A model generated the notes under the pieces. It ran no database searches and was not told the DNA's origin. It was given only the letters and a program-made list of their open reading frames with translations. Below, piece after piece: positions 39,172 to 47,177 of a stretch of 64,000 bases of DNA. Origin of the DNA: Candidatus Roslinia caecavium. Its GTDB lineage: Bacteria; Bacillota; Clostridia; Monoglobales; Monoglobaceae. The number at the start of each line of letters is the position of its first letter. Position 1 is the stretch's first letter. Made by a program: the position numbers and the translations under genes. The stretch is from contig CAJFTO010000002.1 of NCBI GenBank assembly GCA_904419955.1, positions 1-64,000 on the forward strand, in the 5' to 3' direction.

Positions 39172-39199
39172 TTGACAAATTTTTATTCTTTTGTATACT
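39172..39199 (+). promoter_or_regulatory. Sigma-A promoter of the amidohydrolase gene
   Basis: TTGACA, 16-base spacer, TATACT. Start expected near 39206, 54 bases before the ATG. Confidence 0.75.
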
Positions 39200-39259
39200 A
39201 TTTTTAAGAAACGGTTTTAAGGCCGATATTTAGACACGAGCAAGCGAGGTAATATTAAG

Positions 39260-40435
39260 ATGGTAATAACAAACGCTCAGATCATAAACCCCGAAAACGG
39301 AGATATCCGAACCGGGTTTGTTGAATTTAAAGCCGGGAAGATAACCAGGACCGGAGATATGAAGGATTTTAAATACGACGTTCCCAAATCGGAGATCGTA
39401 AACGCGGATTTCAAATATCTGACTCCTGGACTGATAGACGCGCACTCCCATATAGGGATGTGGGAGGACAGCCTCGGCTTCGAGGGCGCGGACGGGAACG
39501 AGGAGACCGATCCTTCGACGCCGCAGCTTAGGGCTATAGACGCGATAAACCCCATGGATCCCGCGTTCAAGGAGGCGTATACGTACGGCGTGACGACCGT
39601 CGTCACCGGTCCCGGCAGCGCGAACCCGATAGGCGGACAGCTCGCCGCGGTCAAGACATACGGGAAGAGAATAGACAAGATGATCGTTAAGGCGCCGCTG
39701 GCCGTAAAGGTCGCGTTCGGCGAGAATCCCAAGACGGTATATAATGATAAAAATCAGACCCCCATGACCCGAATGGCCACCGCGGCGATTATCCGCGAAG
39801 AGCTTTTTAAGGCGAAAGAGTACATGGAAGATTTGCAGAAATACCACGACAAGCCGGACGAGGAGGACAGACCCGATTTCGACATGAAGCTCGAGGCCCT
39901 GCTTCCCGTACTCGAGAAAAAAATACCCCTGCACGCCCACGCTCATCGCTGCGACGATATTTTTACCGCGATAAGGATCGCCAAGGAGTTTGACTTGGAT
40001 CTTGTTATCGTCCATTGCACCGAGGGGCGCCTTATCGCCGACGAACTCAAAGAGGACGGTTATCCGGCTCTTATCGGACCTATAATGACGGACAGGAGCA
40101 AGCCGGAGCTTAAAAATCAGACCGTTAAAACGGCGGCCGCTCTGCAAAACGCCGGAGTGGAGTTCGCAATAATCAGCGACCATCCCGAGACGCCGGAGAG
40201 GTACCTTCTCTTAAGTGCGACCGCGGCCGAGGGGCTCAGCGGAGCGCAGGCGCTCAAAGCTCTGACTACGGCTCCGGCGCGTATTTTAGGCTTAGACGAC
40301 CGCATAGGCGCTATAAAGCCGGGAATGGACGCGGATATGGTCGTATGGGACGCGATCCCCACCGACGCGCCGCTCGGCAAGCCGCGCATGGTGATTATCG
40401 ACGGCAAAATAGCGGTTAATCAAGATAAAGCTTAG
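39260..40435 (+). CDS. Amidohydrolase-superfamily enzyme (imidazolonepropionase-like)
   Basis: A 391-residue cytoplasmic metal-dependent hydrolase. The first metal site is DAHSHIG (about 63-69), followed by HAHAHRCDD (about 219-227), HCTEGR (about 253) and the catalytic Asp in IISDHPET (about 298). The composite beta-sandwich at both ends (N-terminal ITNAQIINPENG; C-terminal IGAIKPGMDADMVVWD) is typical. Members close to this sequence are annotated only as amidohydrolase, and the substrate cannot be told from sequence. Single gene with its own promoter. CGAGGTAA precedes the ATG. Confidence 0.88.
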   Translation: MVITNAQIINPENGDIRTGFVEFKAGKITRTGDMKDFKYDVPKSEIVNADFKYLTPGLIDAHSHIGMWEDSLGFEGADGNEETDPSTPQLRAIDAINPMDPAFKEAYTYGVTTVVTGPGSANPIGGQLAAVKTYGKRIDKMIVKAPLAVKVAFGENPKTVYNDKNQTPMTRMATAAIIREELFKAKEYMEDLQKYHDKPDEEDRPDFDMKLEALLPVLEKKIPLHAHAHRCDDIFTAIRIAKEFDLDLVIVHCTEGRLIADELKEDGYPALIGPIMTDRSKPELKNQTVKTAAALQNAGVEFAIISDHPETPERYLLLSATAAEGLSGAQALKALTTAPARILGLDDRIGAIKPGMDADMVVWDAIPTDAPLGKPRMVIIDGKIAVNQDKA

Positions 40436-40538
40436 AAACTACCCAATAAATTCAGCGCCATATAAATAAAGATAAAGTCTATAGACAACGAAAGGCGCCG
40501 CAAGCATAAAGAGATATAAATTATTTCCATAGAGAAGA

Positions 40539-40576
40539 CGCCCGGATTCGCTTCAAATGAAGATCCGAGCGTTTTC
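40539..40576 (+). terminator. Terminator downstream of the amidohydrolase gene
   Basis: Stem CGCCCGGAT/ATCCGAGCG (one mismatch) with inner pairing of the loop, followed by TTTTCGTCT. It lies about 105 bases past the stop codon. Confidence 0.55.
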
Positions 40577-40715
40577 GTCTATATTTTTCAAAAATACGGC
40601 TGATTTTAAAATAATTGTTTTATTCACGGAGGCTTCGTCTCCAATTACTGTAAAAAATCAAACCTACCGGTTGGGCATTTGCCGATCTCCGGTTTGTTAC
40701 GCCTCTATGCCGTTT

Positions 40716-41294
40716 TTAGAATTTGAATATAACGCCTATGACCGCTCCGCATATGATGAAAAATACCGGGTGGATCTTTTTGATCTTTTTGAATCGCGTC
40801 AATATAAACAAAACGGCGGCGAGGATCAGCGATTTTATATCGAACCACTCCGAAACATTCAGCGTATTAAAAATCTTGTCGGCGTTTATTATCGACACTT
40901 TAAGCGCCTCTATCGCCGCGGAAGCGATCAAGCCGGCGACCGCGGGTCTAAGCCCGTAGAACGCGGATTTGACCAATTTGCTCTCGTTGAATCTTTGAAG
41001 GGACTTAGCCACGATTATAATAACTATGACCGACGGCGCCACCAGCGAAAGGGTCGTAAATACCGCCCCCAATACCCCGTCTACGCGAAAACCCGCGTAT
41101 GTCGACATGTTCACGCCCAACGGTCCCGGCGTCGCCTCGGAGATCGCTATCATATTAGCCACGTCCACGCGGGTAAACCAATCGGGGTATCGATCGGCTA
41201 TATTATACAAAAACGGAAGCGTAGCGAGTCCGCCGCCTACGGCGAACAACCCGGTCTTAAAAAATTCGTAAAAAAGTTGAAGGTAAAGCGTCAT
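40716..41294 (-). CDS. Chromate transporter, half-length subunit B
   Basis: A 192-residue membrane protein with about five or six helices and the CHR motif FFKTGLFAVGGGLATLPFL at the N-terminus and SEATPGPLGVNMSTYAGF near 50-67. Short-chain CHR proteins are encoded as tandem pairs that probably form a heterodimer. Its ATG overlaps the stop of the partner gene (TAATG), with GGAGGA inside the partner's end, so translation is coupled. Chromate is the best-studied substrate of the family, but the physiological anion in gut anaerobes is unknown. Confidence 0.88.
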   Translation of the reverse strand: MTLYLQLFYEFFKTGLFAVGGGLATLPFLYNIADRYPDWFTRVDVANMIAISEATPGPLGVNMSTYAGFRVDGVLGAVFTTLSLVAPSVIVIIIVAKSLQRFNESKLVKSAFYGLRPAVAGLIASAAIEALKVSIINADKIFNTLNVSEWFDIKSLILAAVLFILTRFKKIKKIHPVFFIICGAVIGVIFKF

Positions 41295-41845
41295 TATTCG
41301 ATTCCTCCTTTTTTACATCTTCCGGCGATAAGTCCGGCGATTATCGCGCCTATTACTACATAGATCGAAGATATCCCTATCGTTCCGGCAAGAAGCAGTG
41401 ATAACAAAAAGACTACGACCCCAAACCAGTCTTTACATCCGGCCTTAAAGAATCTCACCACAGCGTCTATTATAAGTACCGCAACGACCGCGCGGATACC
41501 CGCGAACGCGTGTACAACCACCGGCAGATCCGCAAAATTTTGTATAAACGCCGCTATTATCATTATTATGATCATGGACGGCGCGATAACGCCGAGCGTA
41601 GCCGCGACGCCTCCTATTATTCCTCTTTTTTTATAGCCGATAAACGTCGCCGTATTGACGGCTATAACCCCCGGCGTACACTGCCCGACGGCGAAGTAAT
41701 TCATAAGCTCCTCTTCGGTCGCCCAGCCGCGTTTTTCTACAACTTCCCGCTCCAAAATCGGCAGCATTGCATATCCGCCGCCGAACGTAGTCGCTCCGAC
41801 CTTAGCGAACGTTAAAAATAAATTCCAAAGCTCTTTCAAATCCAA
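41294..41845 (-). CDS. Chromate transporter, half-length subunit A
   Basis: A 183-residue membrane protein, first of the tandem CHR pair. The motifs are FAKVGATTFGGGYAMLPIL (about 13-31) and GQCTPGVIAVNTATFIGYKK (about 53-72), the family's conserved proline-rich loop. The gene lies 84 bases downstream of the ogt gene and overlaps its partner by one base. Confidence 0.88.
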   Translation of the reverse strand: MDLKELWNLFLTFAKVGATTFGGGYAMLPILEREVVEKRGWATEEELMNYFAVGQCTPGVIAVNTATFIGYKKRGIIGGVAATLGVIAPSMIIIMIIAAFIQNFADLPVVVHAFAGIRAVVAVLIIDAVVRFFKAGCKDWFGVVVFLLSLLLAGTIGISSIYVVIGAIIAGLIAGRCKKGGIE

Positions 41846-41929
41846 ACGTCCCTCTTTCTATGATATATTGTTAACGCGTTTAATCTTATGTTAAAACGCT
41901 GATTATGTATTTCGTATCAAAATACCCTC

Positions 41930-42493
41930 TTAACCGATCGCGGCGCCGGCCGATCGATCGTCACAGCGCCGCTTCCTTTTTGGTATAGACAACTTCTGTA
42001 TATCGACGCCTTCGATCTCAAGAAGCCGGATCTTTTTATCGATACCTCCGGCATAGCCGGTAAGGGAACCGTCGGCGCCTACGACTCTATGACACGGAAT
42101 GATAATAGATATCGGATTGCGCCCCACGGCTCCGCCGATCGCCCTTGCCGATATCGAACTTCTTCCCAATTTTGCGGCCGCCAACTCCGCTATGACGCCA
42201 TAGGTCGTAGTTTTTCCGTATGGGATCCGTCTCAATATCTCCCAGACAACAAGCTGGAACGGCGTTCCGTTAAGCGAGACCGGCGGCTGAAAATCAGGGA
42301 TCTCTCCGCTAAAATAAAGATCCAGCCATCGTTTCGTCTCCTCGAACACCGGCGTCGGTTTTTCCTCAAATTCTTCGGATAAAGTACGGGCGAAGTATTT
42401 CTGGCCGTCGAACCACAGGCCCGTTAGATTTAAACCGTCGGCGGCCATTGTTACGCCGCCGAGCGGCGATTGATATTTGTATATATACTGCAT
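41930..42493 (-). CDS. ogt: Methylated-DNA--protein-cysteine S-methyltransferase
   Basis: A 187-residue suicide DNA-repair protein that removes alkyl groups from O6-alkylguanine. The acceptor Cys lies in ISIIIPCHRVVGADGSLTGYAGG, the family signature. The helix-turn-helix region RIPYGKTTTYGVIAE and the Arg finger in GRSSISARAIGGAVGRNP are present. Length is slightly above the usual 160-175 because of a basic C-terminal tail. Confidence 0.94.
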   Translation of the reverse strand: MQYIYKYQSPLGGVTMAADGLNLTGLWFDGQKYFARTLSEEFEEKPTPVFEETKRWLDLYFSGEIPDFQPPVSLNGTPFQLVVWEILRRIPYGKTTTYGVIAELAAAKLGRSSISARAIGGAVGRNPISIIIPCHRVVGADGSLTGYAGGIDKKIRLLEIEGVDIQKLSIPKRKRRCDDRSAGAAIG

Positions 42494-43074
42494 TTGATCT
42501 CCTCCGGCAATAAGTTTTAAGCGGATCCGGGTCTAATAGCGCTCTTTTCTTCATATTATATAGCGATTATATAACAATTCGGCTTTGAGTCCGGCGCGCG
42601 TTTTCTCCGACCGGCGGGCGCTCAACTTAAGTCCGTATAGATTTAAGCGGCAAAACGCTGCGAATAAACCAAAACCGCGTCCGCGCAGATAAAGCGAGCG
42701 TCATAAAGCATATGATCCGCCAACAAATATAGTAACATATTACTCTATAAGTGTAAACTGATTTTAATATAACGCCGATTAATACTTTATCTTAAATGTA
42801 GCGGCGCCTCTAAACAAAACGGAGAGCTTATTCTTCGCCCGTTTTGCCGCCGCGCAAGCAAAAAAATCAAATTTGCGCGCCGGTTTCGCGGCATATAATC
42901 TTGTTATTCGACAGGCTTATTAAAAAGCGCCGCATAATTTACCGTATCCGCTGAAAACATGCACAAAAATAGGGAAAAAGTAAATAAAAGCGCTTGACAG
43001 GGGTAAAAAACCGTGCTATAATGGCAGAGTTCTAAATATTAATAAATTATTAACACTATGTTAATAATATGTAT
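42494..43074. other. Intergenic region upstream of tRNA-Trp
   Basis: Contains the consensus tRNA promoter near its right end. The rest carries no coding signal, inverted repeat of note or ribosome site that I could recognise. Confidence 0.6.
42994..43022 (+). promoter_or_regulatory. Consensus sigma-A promoter of tRNA-Trp
   Basis: TTGACA, 17-base spacer, TATAAT: both hexamers and spacing ideal, as expected of a stable-RNA promoter. Confidence 0.9.
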
Positions 43075-43150
43075 AGGGGTATAGCTCAGTTGGTAGAGCA
43101 GCGGTCTCCAAAACCGCGTGCCGTGAGTTCAAGTCTTACTACCCCTGCCA
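43075..43150 (+). tRNA. tRNA-Trp (anticodon CCA)
   Basis: A 76-base cloverleaf with encoded 3' CCA. Acceptor stem AGGGGTA/TACCCCT, D arm GCTC/GAGC, anticodon stem GCGGT/ACCGC with loop CTCCAAA (anticodon CCA at 43108-43110), and T arm GTGAG/CTTAC with TTCAAGT. Discriminator base G precedes CCA. Confidence 0.97.
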
Positions 43151-43157
43151 CCATAAA

Positions 43158-43197
43158 AGTCCCCGAACTTAGCTCAGTCCTAGGTTCAGGGGCTTTT
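43158..43197 (+). terminator. Terminator of tRNA-Trp
   Basis: 11-bp stem AGTCCCCGAAC/GTTCAGGGGCT with one mismatch and further loop pairing, followed by TTTTGCATTTT. Confidence 0.85.
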
Positions 43198-43308
43198 GCA
43201 TTTTGATTATAAAAATTCGCGGCGACGTTAACGCGGTTCCAACGCTATCCCAAAACTTCTTCAGAGCTACGAGGCGAATCGGCCACGTTTTATCTTTCTG
43301 CATTTTTC

Positions 43309-43830
43309 TTATCTCGTCTGTAATTTATGTAGCTTCTGATTTTTTTTGTTTGCCAAGTTAAGTTTTCCTTCTTCAGCATGCATAACTATTACGCAACCCA
43401 TACACGGGACGACTATAAATCCTGCTCCTGGTTTTAAAAGTTCATATACGATCCTCGCTATTGTTTGTTCGGCGCCAAGCTCCGTATCGATCTTAAAATA
43501 TAATAATTCGGAGAAACGTGAAGGTCTTGAAATTTTTGAGCATAAGTTTGAGAACATGTATCGGTTCGCCGCCGTTTTATATTTGACAGGCGTTTTGTGC
43601 GCATATAATTTGGTTTTTGGATTTTTGCGAATATCAAATTTTGCAAAATTAGCCGAGACCGTGCTTTGGCTGACCGGACTGTAATAACCCTCCGCAAGAG
43701 CGTTATACGCCTCGCAAAACTCGGCGTGGGTATGGATAGACAACTTGTCGACTATTTCTATGTATCTGTCCTTCGCTTCTTCTAATTTGACAAACTCATC
43801 TCTGTTAACACCGCTTATATCTACAGACAT
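43309..43830 (-). CDS. Divergent ArgR-like transcriptional regulator
   Basis: A 173-residue protein that I align by eye with arginine repressors. Residues about 22-80 match the ArgR winged helix, including the recognition-helix pattern QSTVSANFAKFDIRKNP, comparable to QATVSRDIKELHLVKVP of Bacillus ArgR, and the wing KTKLYAHK. Residues about 105-155 resemble the oligomerisation domain (GAEQTIARIVYELLKPGAGF). The arginine-binding GDDT-type motif is replaced by CMGC (143-146), so arginine is unlikely to be the effector. AAAGGAG precedes the ATG. It stands alone, with no arginine genes nearby. The fold assignment is moderately secure; the regulon is unknown. Confidence 0.6.
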   Translation of the reverse strand: MSVDISGVNRDEFVKLEEAKDRYIEIVDKLSIHTHAEFCEAYNALAEGYYSPVSQSTVSANFAKFDIRKNPKTKLYAHKTPVKYKTAANRYMFSNLCSKISRPSRFSELLYFKIDTELGAEQTIARIVYELLKPGAGFIVVPCMGCVIVMHAEEGKLNLANKKNQKLHKLQTR

Positions 43831-44053
43831 TTTCAGAACTCCTTTGTTGTAAATTTTAACAAAAATAATATGTCGTTTTTTGTTATTTGAGCTACATAGG
43901 ATTTTTAATATTAGAATTATCAGATTTATTTCCGTAGGTCTAAGGCCGATTATTTTCTATAATATAATTTTATCGGATATTTGTCAACGTTTTTCCAATA
44001 TTATTAGTACAAAAACTCCACAAAAGCACGAAACAACGGAGTTTTTAGACATA

Positions 44054-44082
44054 TTGACAAATATAAAAATATTGTATATTAT
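44054..44082 (+). promoter_or_regulatory. Sigma-A promoter of the Mor-like cassette
   Basis: TTGACA, 17-base spacer, TATTAT on the plus strand, about 200 bases upstream of the Mor-like ATG. Confidence 0.65.
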
Positions 44083-44174
44083 CACGATATGCAAAGACCG
44101 TTGAGATCTCAGCTCGTGATGAACGGCGCCGCTCGTGCAGCAAAACGAATATATCTTAATCGCGCGCGGACGAT

Positions 44175-44285
44175 TTGAGCGAGAACAGCGAACAATATAC
44201 GGACAAATTCAAGGAAAACGCCAAGGGCAACGGCATTTGTATGGTTCAGCGCAATGTGTTAGAATCTGATTACGAGGTGTTCTAA
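44175..44285 (+). pseudogene. Short open frame or gene remnant ahead of the Mor-like gene
   Basis: From a TTG without ribosome site, 36 codons (including KFKENAKGNGICMVQRN) end in a TAA directly followed by the Mor-like ATG. Codon use looks coding. There is no upstream extension because of an in-frame stop at about 44155. It is probably the truncated 3' end of a lost gene; I do not recognise the family. Confidence 0.35.
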
Positions 44286-44543
44286 ATGGGTCAGTATGAT
44301 ATAAATCTTTTTCATAAAGTTTACCGGGAGATCAGCGAAGAACTCGGGATCGAGGCTGCTCTTGTAATTCACCAAATGTTTAAAGGAACTCAGGTCAGCT
44401 TTCCCATCAGATTTTTAGATACCAAATGCGTTAAAGAGATGATCGTAAAGGAATATGACGGAACCAATATAAAAGCGCTTGCAAAAAAATATGATTATTC
44501 GGAAAAAAGTATAAGGCGAATAATCAAAGGATCAATAAAATAA
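44286..44543 (+). CDS. Small Mor-like helix-turn-helix protein
   Basis: An 85-residue protein resembling the phage Mu Mor/C activator domain. The helical first half (EISEELGIEAALVIHQMFKG) matches the Mor dimerisation part and the end (NIKALAKKYDYSEKSIRRII) is the helix-turn-helix. Such short stand-alone copies are common in Clostridia genomes and are presumably DNA-binding; the target is unknown. GAGGTG precedes the ATG. It leads a run of small same-strand genes for envelope proteins, so it may regulate them (inference). Confidence 0.7.
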   Translation: MGQYDINLFHKVYREISEELGIEAALVIHQMFKGTQVSFPIRFLDTKCVKEMIVKEYDGTNIKALAKKYDYSEKSIRRIIKGSIK

Positions 44544-44563
44544 AATCAAGGGAGGTCAAACAT

Positions 44564-44965
44564 ATGATTTGTCAAAAATGCGGTAACGAGACCGGCCAGG
44601 GAAAGTTCTGCCAGAAGTGCGGCGCGCCCGTATACGCGAATAATCCTAATACCGCGCAGCCGCAACAGCAGTATTACCAAAATGGAAACCAATATCAGTA
44701 TCAACAAGAAGTTCAATACCATCGTCAGACCAATTCAGGTTCTTCAGTCGGCATAGCTTCGCTGATAATCGGTATCATAACGGTGATAATCGGTCTTATA
44801 AGCCCGATAGGCGGTATCTTATGCGGACTCGTCGGGCTGATAATCGGAACCGTAGCCGCATGCAAAGGCGGAGGCGGAAAAGCTATTGTTGGCATCGTGC
44901 TTTCCGTATTGGGCATAGTAATCAGCGTGATCAATTGGGTCTTAGCTTTTTCTATGCTGATATAA
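44564..44965 (+). CDS. Zinc-ribbon membrane protein, DUF4190-like
   Basis: A 133-residue protein. An N-terminal zinc ribbon (CQKCGNETGQGKFCQKCG, about 3-20) is followed by a Gln/Tyr/Asn-rich linker (about 30-60) and two hydrophobic segments (about 65-95 and 105-133) separated by a short polar Gly/Lys turn. This layout is common in small membrane proteins of unknown function in Firmicutes. AGGGAGGTCAA precedes the ATG. It lies 20 bases after the Mor-like gene, so the two are co-transcribed. Confidence 0.75.
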   Translation: MICQKCGNETGQGKFCQKCGAPVYANNPNTAQPQQQYYQNGNQYQYQQEVQYHRQTNSGSSVGIASLIIGIITVIIGLISPIGGILCGLVGLIIGTVAACKGGGGKAIVGIVLSVLGIVISVINWVLAFSMLI

Positions 44966-45005
44966 AATAATTTTAAACTAAATTTATAAAAAGGGGATAA
45001 AGAAA

Positions 45006-45671
45006 ATGAAAAATAAAATTTTATCGTTAGTTGTTTTAGCGGCTCTTTGTATTACATGCTTGTCAGGGTGTTCGGTAAATAATTCCACAGGCTCCGGTGG
45101 AGAATCGCAAAGCGCTGATAACAGCGCAGGTTCCGCAAACAGGAAATATGAAAATCTTACCGCTGATTCGTCTCCAGTAGGAGTCGATGAAATTAAATTC
45201 TCAAGCGACGACGGATATACAATTATTTCGGGTAGAATATATAAAAACAGCAGCGAAATTGAAGAGGGAGCAATTGCAATCACCTTTGAGATGTACGATG
45301 AAAACGGAGATTATTTTGCAGACAAAACCATTACTACCGACTTGCTTACCGAAGGCGAAAACGAACGCTTTGAGGATGATATAATTTGGGAAGCAGAAGA
45401 TGCGAATTCTAAAAACGTACCGGATGAAACGCTCGCAAATTACAGCGTAAAGATTTCCGATATTGTTGAGACCGATAAAGATGAGATAGAATTGCAAAAT
45501 ACGATAAGTCAAGTAGATAACGCCGTAATGCTTGCATATGATTCGGAGAATATTGCAAAAGCAAGAATTTTGGTCGACAGCGCATTACAAAAATATCCTG
45601 ATAATACGGATTTAAAACTACTCGACGCAGAGCTTAAGGAAAAAGAAGCTGAAAACGCGTCGGCGGAATAG
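45006..45671 (+). CDS. Lipoprotein with FxLYD-like domain
   Basis: A 221-residue lipoprotein, with a hydrophobic signal ending CLSGC (about 18-22) and then a Ser/Gly-rich spacer. Residues about 60-165 resemble FxLYD-type beta-sandwich domains (TIISGRIYKNSSEIEEGAIA, ITFEMYDENGDYFADKT), found in bacterial surface proteins of unknown function. The C-terminal 50 residues form a charged helix. AAGGGG lies 10 bases before the ATG. Third gene of the same-strand cassette. No enzymatic function is suggested by sequence. Confidence 0.7.
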   Translation: MKNKILSLVVLAALCITCLSGCSVNNSTGSGGESQSADNSAGSANRKYENLTADSSPVGVDEIKFSSDDGYTIISGRIYKNSSEIEEGAIAITFEMYDENGDYFADKTITTDLLTEGENERFEDDIIWEAEDANSKNVPDETLANYSVKISDIVETDKDEIELQNTISQVDNAVMLAYDSENIAKARILVDSALQKYPDNTDLKLLDAELKEKEAENASAE

Positions 45672-45713
45672 TAACCACATAATAAAAACGCGTTAACAGG
45701 AGAGATATACTTT

Positions 45714-47045
45714 ATGAAAAATAAATTTTTTGCCGGTTTACTCACGCTGGCCATGCTTTTGAGCGGCACGTCTGCGTTCGCTGTCAACAATAACGACATC
45801 ATCAATGCGTTTAGTCCTATTTTATACGATTTCGAGGATTACACATATGCTCAATATTTTATCTACGATATTGATAAAGACGGTATTCCTGAAATAATTG
45901 TGGACGACGGTATGGATGAAGCTTCAAGAACTGCATTTATCTATAAATATGTTAACGGCGAGGCTGCATTTCTCGGAAGCGTCTACAGCGGCTATTCAAC
46001 ATTCAGTACCGTTCCCAATCAAAACGGCGTTATGCTGTGGGGCGGACATATGGATCATCTGACTGCAAGTATTATTTCTATCGAAGGTAATCAACTTACA
46101 CAGCGGGTTATAGCCGATAGAATGCTCTACGGCGAATACGATCAGCCGTGGGAGATCTTAAGCGGATCCGAATTTATAAACAGCGACGACGTTACAAATA
46201 TTGTGACGATATCGCATTATCTCGCGCAGCATCCTCTGCCCGCGCAAGAGGCTAACGCTAATCCCGCAGCGTCCGGCGCCTCGGTCGTATACAGCGATAT
46301 CTCGGCGTACATAAACCACTATCCGATACCTTCGTACGCGTACGAGGGCGGGACCGTGGTAGTCGCGGAGGATCTGAGGAATTACGGCTTCGACGTGACT
46401 TACGACAACAACTCAAGAACTCTCAGCATCACGCCGAACCGCTACGCCACCGTCCTCACTGGAATGGGAACCGTGTACAAGCACGGAAATAAATTGGGGC
46501 AGCATTTTGCAGACGCGCTCTACAGCGATATAAACGTATACTTTAACGGCTCATGGATCCCGTCGTGCGCAATAAACGGCTATACTATGGTCAAGCTCGA
46601 AGATCTCGCGAGCGCCGGCGCCGGCACGAGCTTCACATGGGACGGAAGCACAAGAAGCGCCAAGCTCTGGCTCGACTGGGCGGGAATCACCGACTACCGC
46701 GCTTTGGCGGAAGCGCCTTCGGATCGTATTGCATATAACGGAGAATGGTACTATACGCCGTCAGGCGATAACCGCCCTCTTATAAGTCTTGAAGTTTCCA
46801 ACGCAAACGAAAATACCGTAGACCTCTATGGAGCTAGAATGCATGGAAAAGGGGTTGATTATCATATCGGAACCGCGCAGTTTATCGATTCGCAAACAGC
46901 CGTTGCATACGGTACGCTCGAGTGGGAATATAACGGTACGAGCATTCCGAAAAGATATGAATTCACATTTTTAAGTGAAAGCATTAAGATGGATATTTAT
47001 GATTCAGACGGTAACTTTGAGGAAACCTGCTATTTTTATAGATAA
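45714..47045 (+). CDS. Exported protein with two copper-amine-oxidase-N-like (stalk) repeats
   Basis: A 443-residue protein with an N-terminal signal peptide (to about 22, LSGTSAFA). Residues about 25-165 look like a beta-rich domain often seen in Firmicutes lipoproteins (YFIYDIDKDGIPEIIVDDG). Two repeats follow, about 195-245 and 270-330, of the form SYAYEGGTVVVAEDLRNYGFDV... and SCAINGYTMVKLEDLASAG..., which match stalk domains used as cell-wall-associated modules. The last 100 residues form another beta domain. GGAGAG precedes the ATG. Last gene of the cassette, with a terminator 100 bases downstream. Confidence 0.75.
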   Translation: MKNKFFAGLLTLAMLLSGTSAFAVNNNDIINAFSPILYDFEDYTYAQYFIYDIDKDGIPEIIVDDGMDEASRTAFIYKYVNGEAAFLGSVYSGYSTFSTVPNQNGVMLWGGHMDHLTASIISIEGNQLTQRVIADRMLYGEYDQPWEILSGSEFINSDDVTNIVTISHYLAQHPLPAQEANANPAASGASVVYSDISAYINHYPIPSYAYEGGTVVVAEDLRNYGFDVTYDNNSRTLSITPNRYATVLTGMGTVYKHGNKLGQHFADALYSDINVYFNGSWIPSCAINGYTMVKLEDLASAGAGTSFTWDGSTRSAKLWLDWAGITDYRALAEAPSDRIAYNGEWYYTPSGDNRPLISLEVSNANENTVDLYGARMHGKGVDYHIGTAQFIDSQTAVAYGTLEWEYNGTSIPKRYEFTFLSESIKMDIYDSDGNFEETCYFYR

Positions 47046-47144
47046 GGTTTTGTAAACGAATATAGGTTAGCCGACTTAATATGGTTTTTTCTCACATTTT
47101 ATGTAGACTAAAAAATATTGATATAGTATAATTTCTTTTTTGCA

Positions 47145-47173
47145 GGGACTGTCCTAAATTGACAGCCCCTTTT
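47145..47173 (+). terminator. Terminator after the stalk-protein gene
   Basis: 9-bp stem 47145-47153/47161-47169 (one mismatch) with a 7-base loop and TTTT on the plus strand. Confidence 0.7.
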
Positions 47174-47177
47174 ATAC

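Larger units (their letters stand above)
38608..39259. other. Divergent intergenic region between surface operon and amidohydrolase
   Basis: Contains the promoter for each direction (38945-38973 minus, 39172-39199 plus), a possible short leader ORF (38622-38690) and an AT-rich middle. No known riboswitch was recognised in the 330-base leader. Confidence 0.6.
43831..44285. other. Divergent intergenic region, ArgR-like gene/Mor-like cassette
   Basis: AT-rich left part contains repeated AAATTTTAAC-like sequence near the regulator start, possibly its own operator. The right part holds the plus-strand promoter at 44054-44082 and a short open frame (44175-44285). Confidence 0.5.

Noticed and set aside
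43880-44104. 74-codon plus-strand open frame between tRNA-Trp and the Mor-like cassette
   Set aside because: AT-rich, no ribosome site, overlaps the promoter for the cassette.
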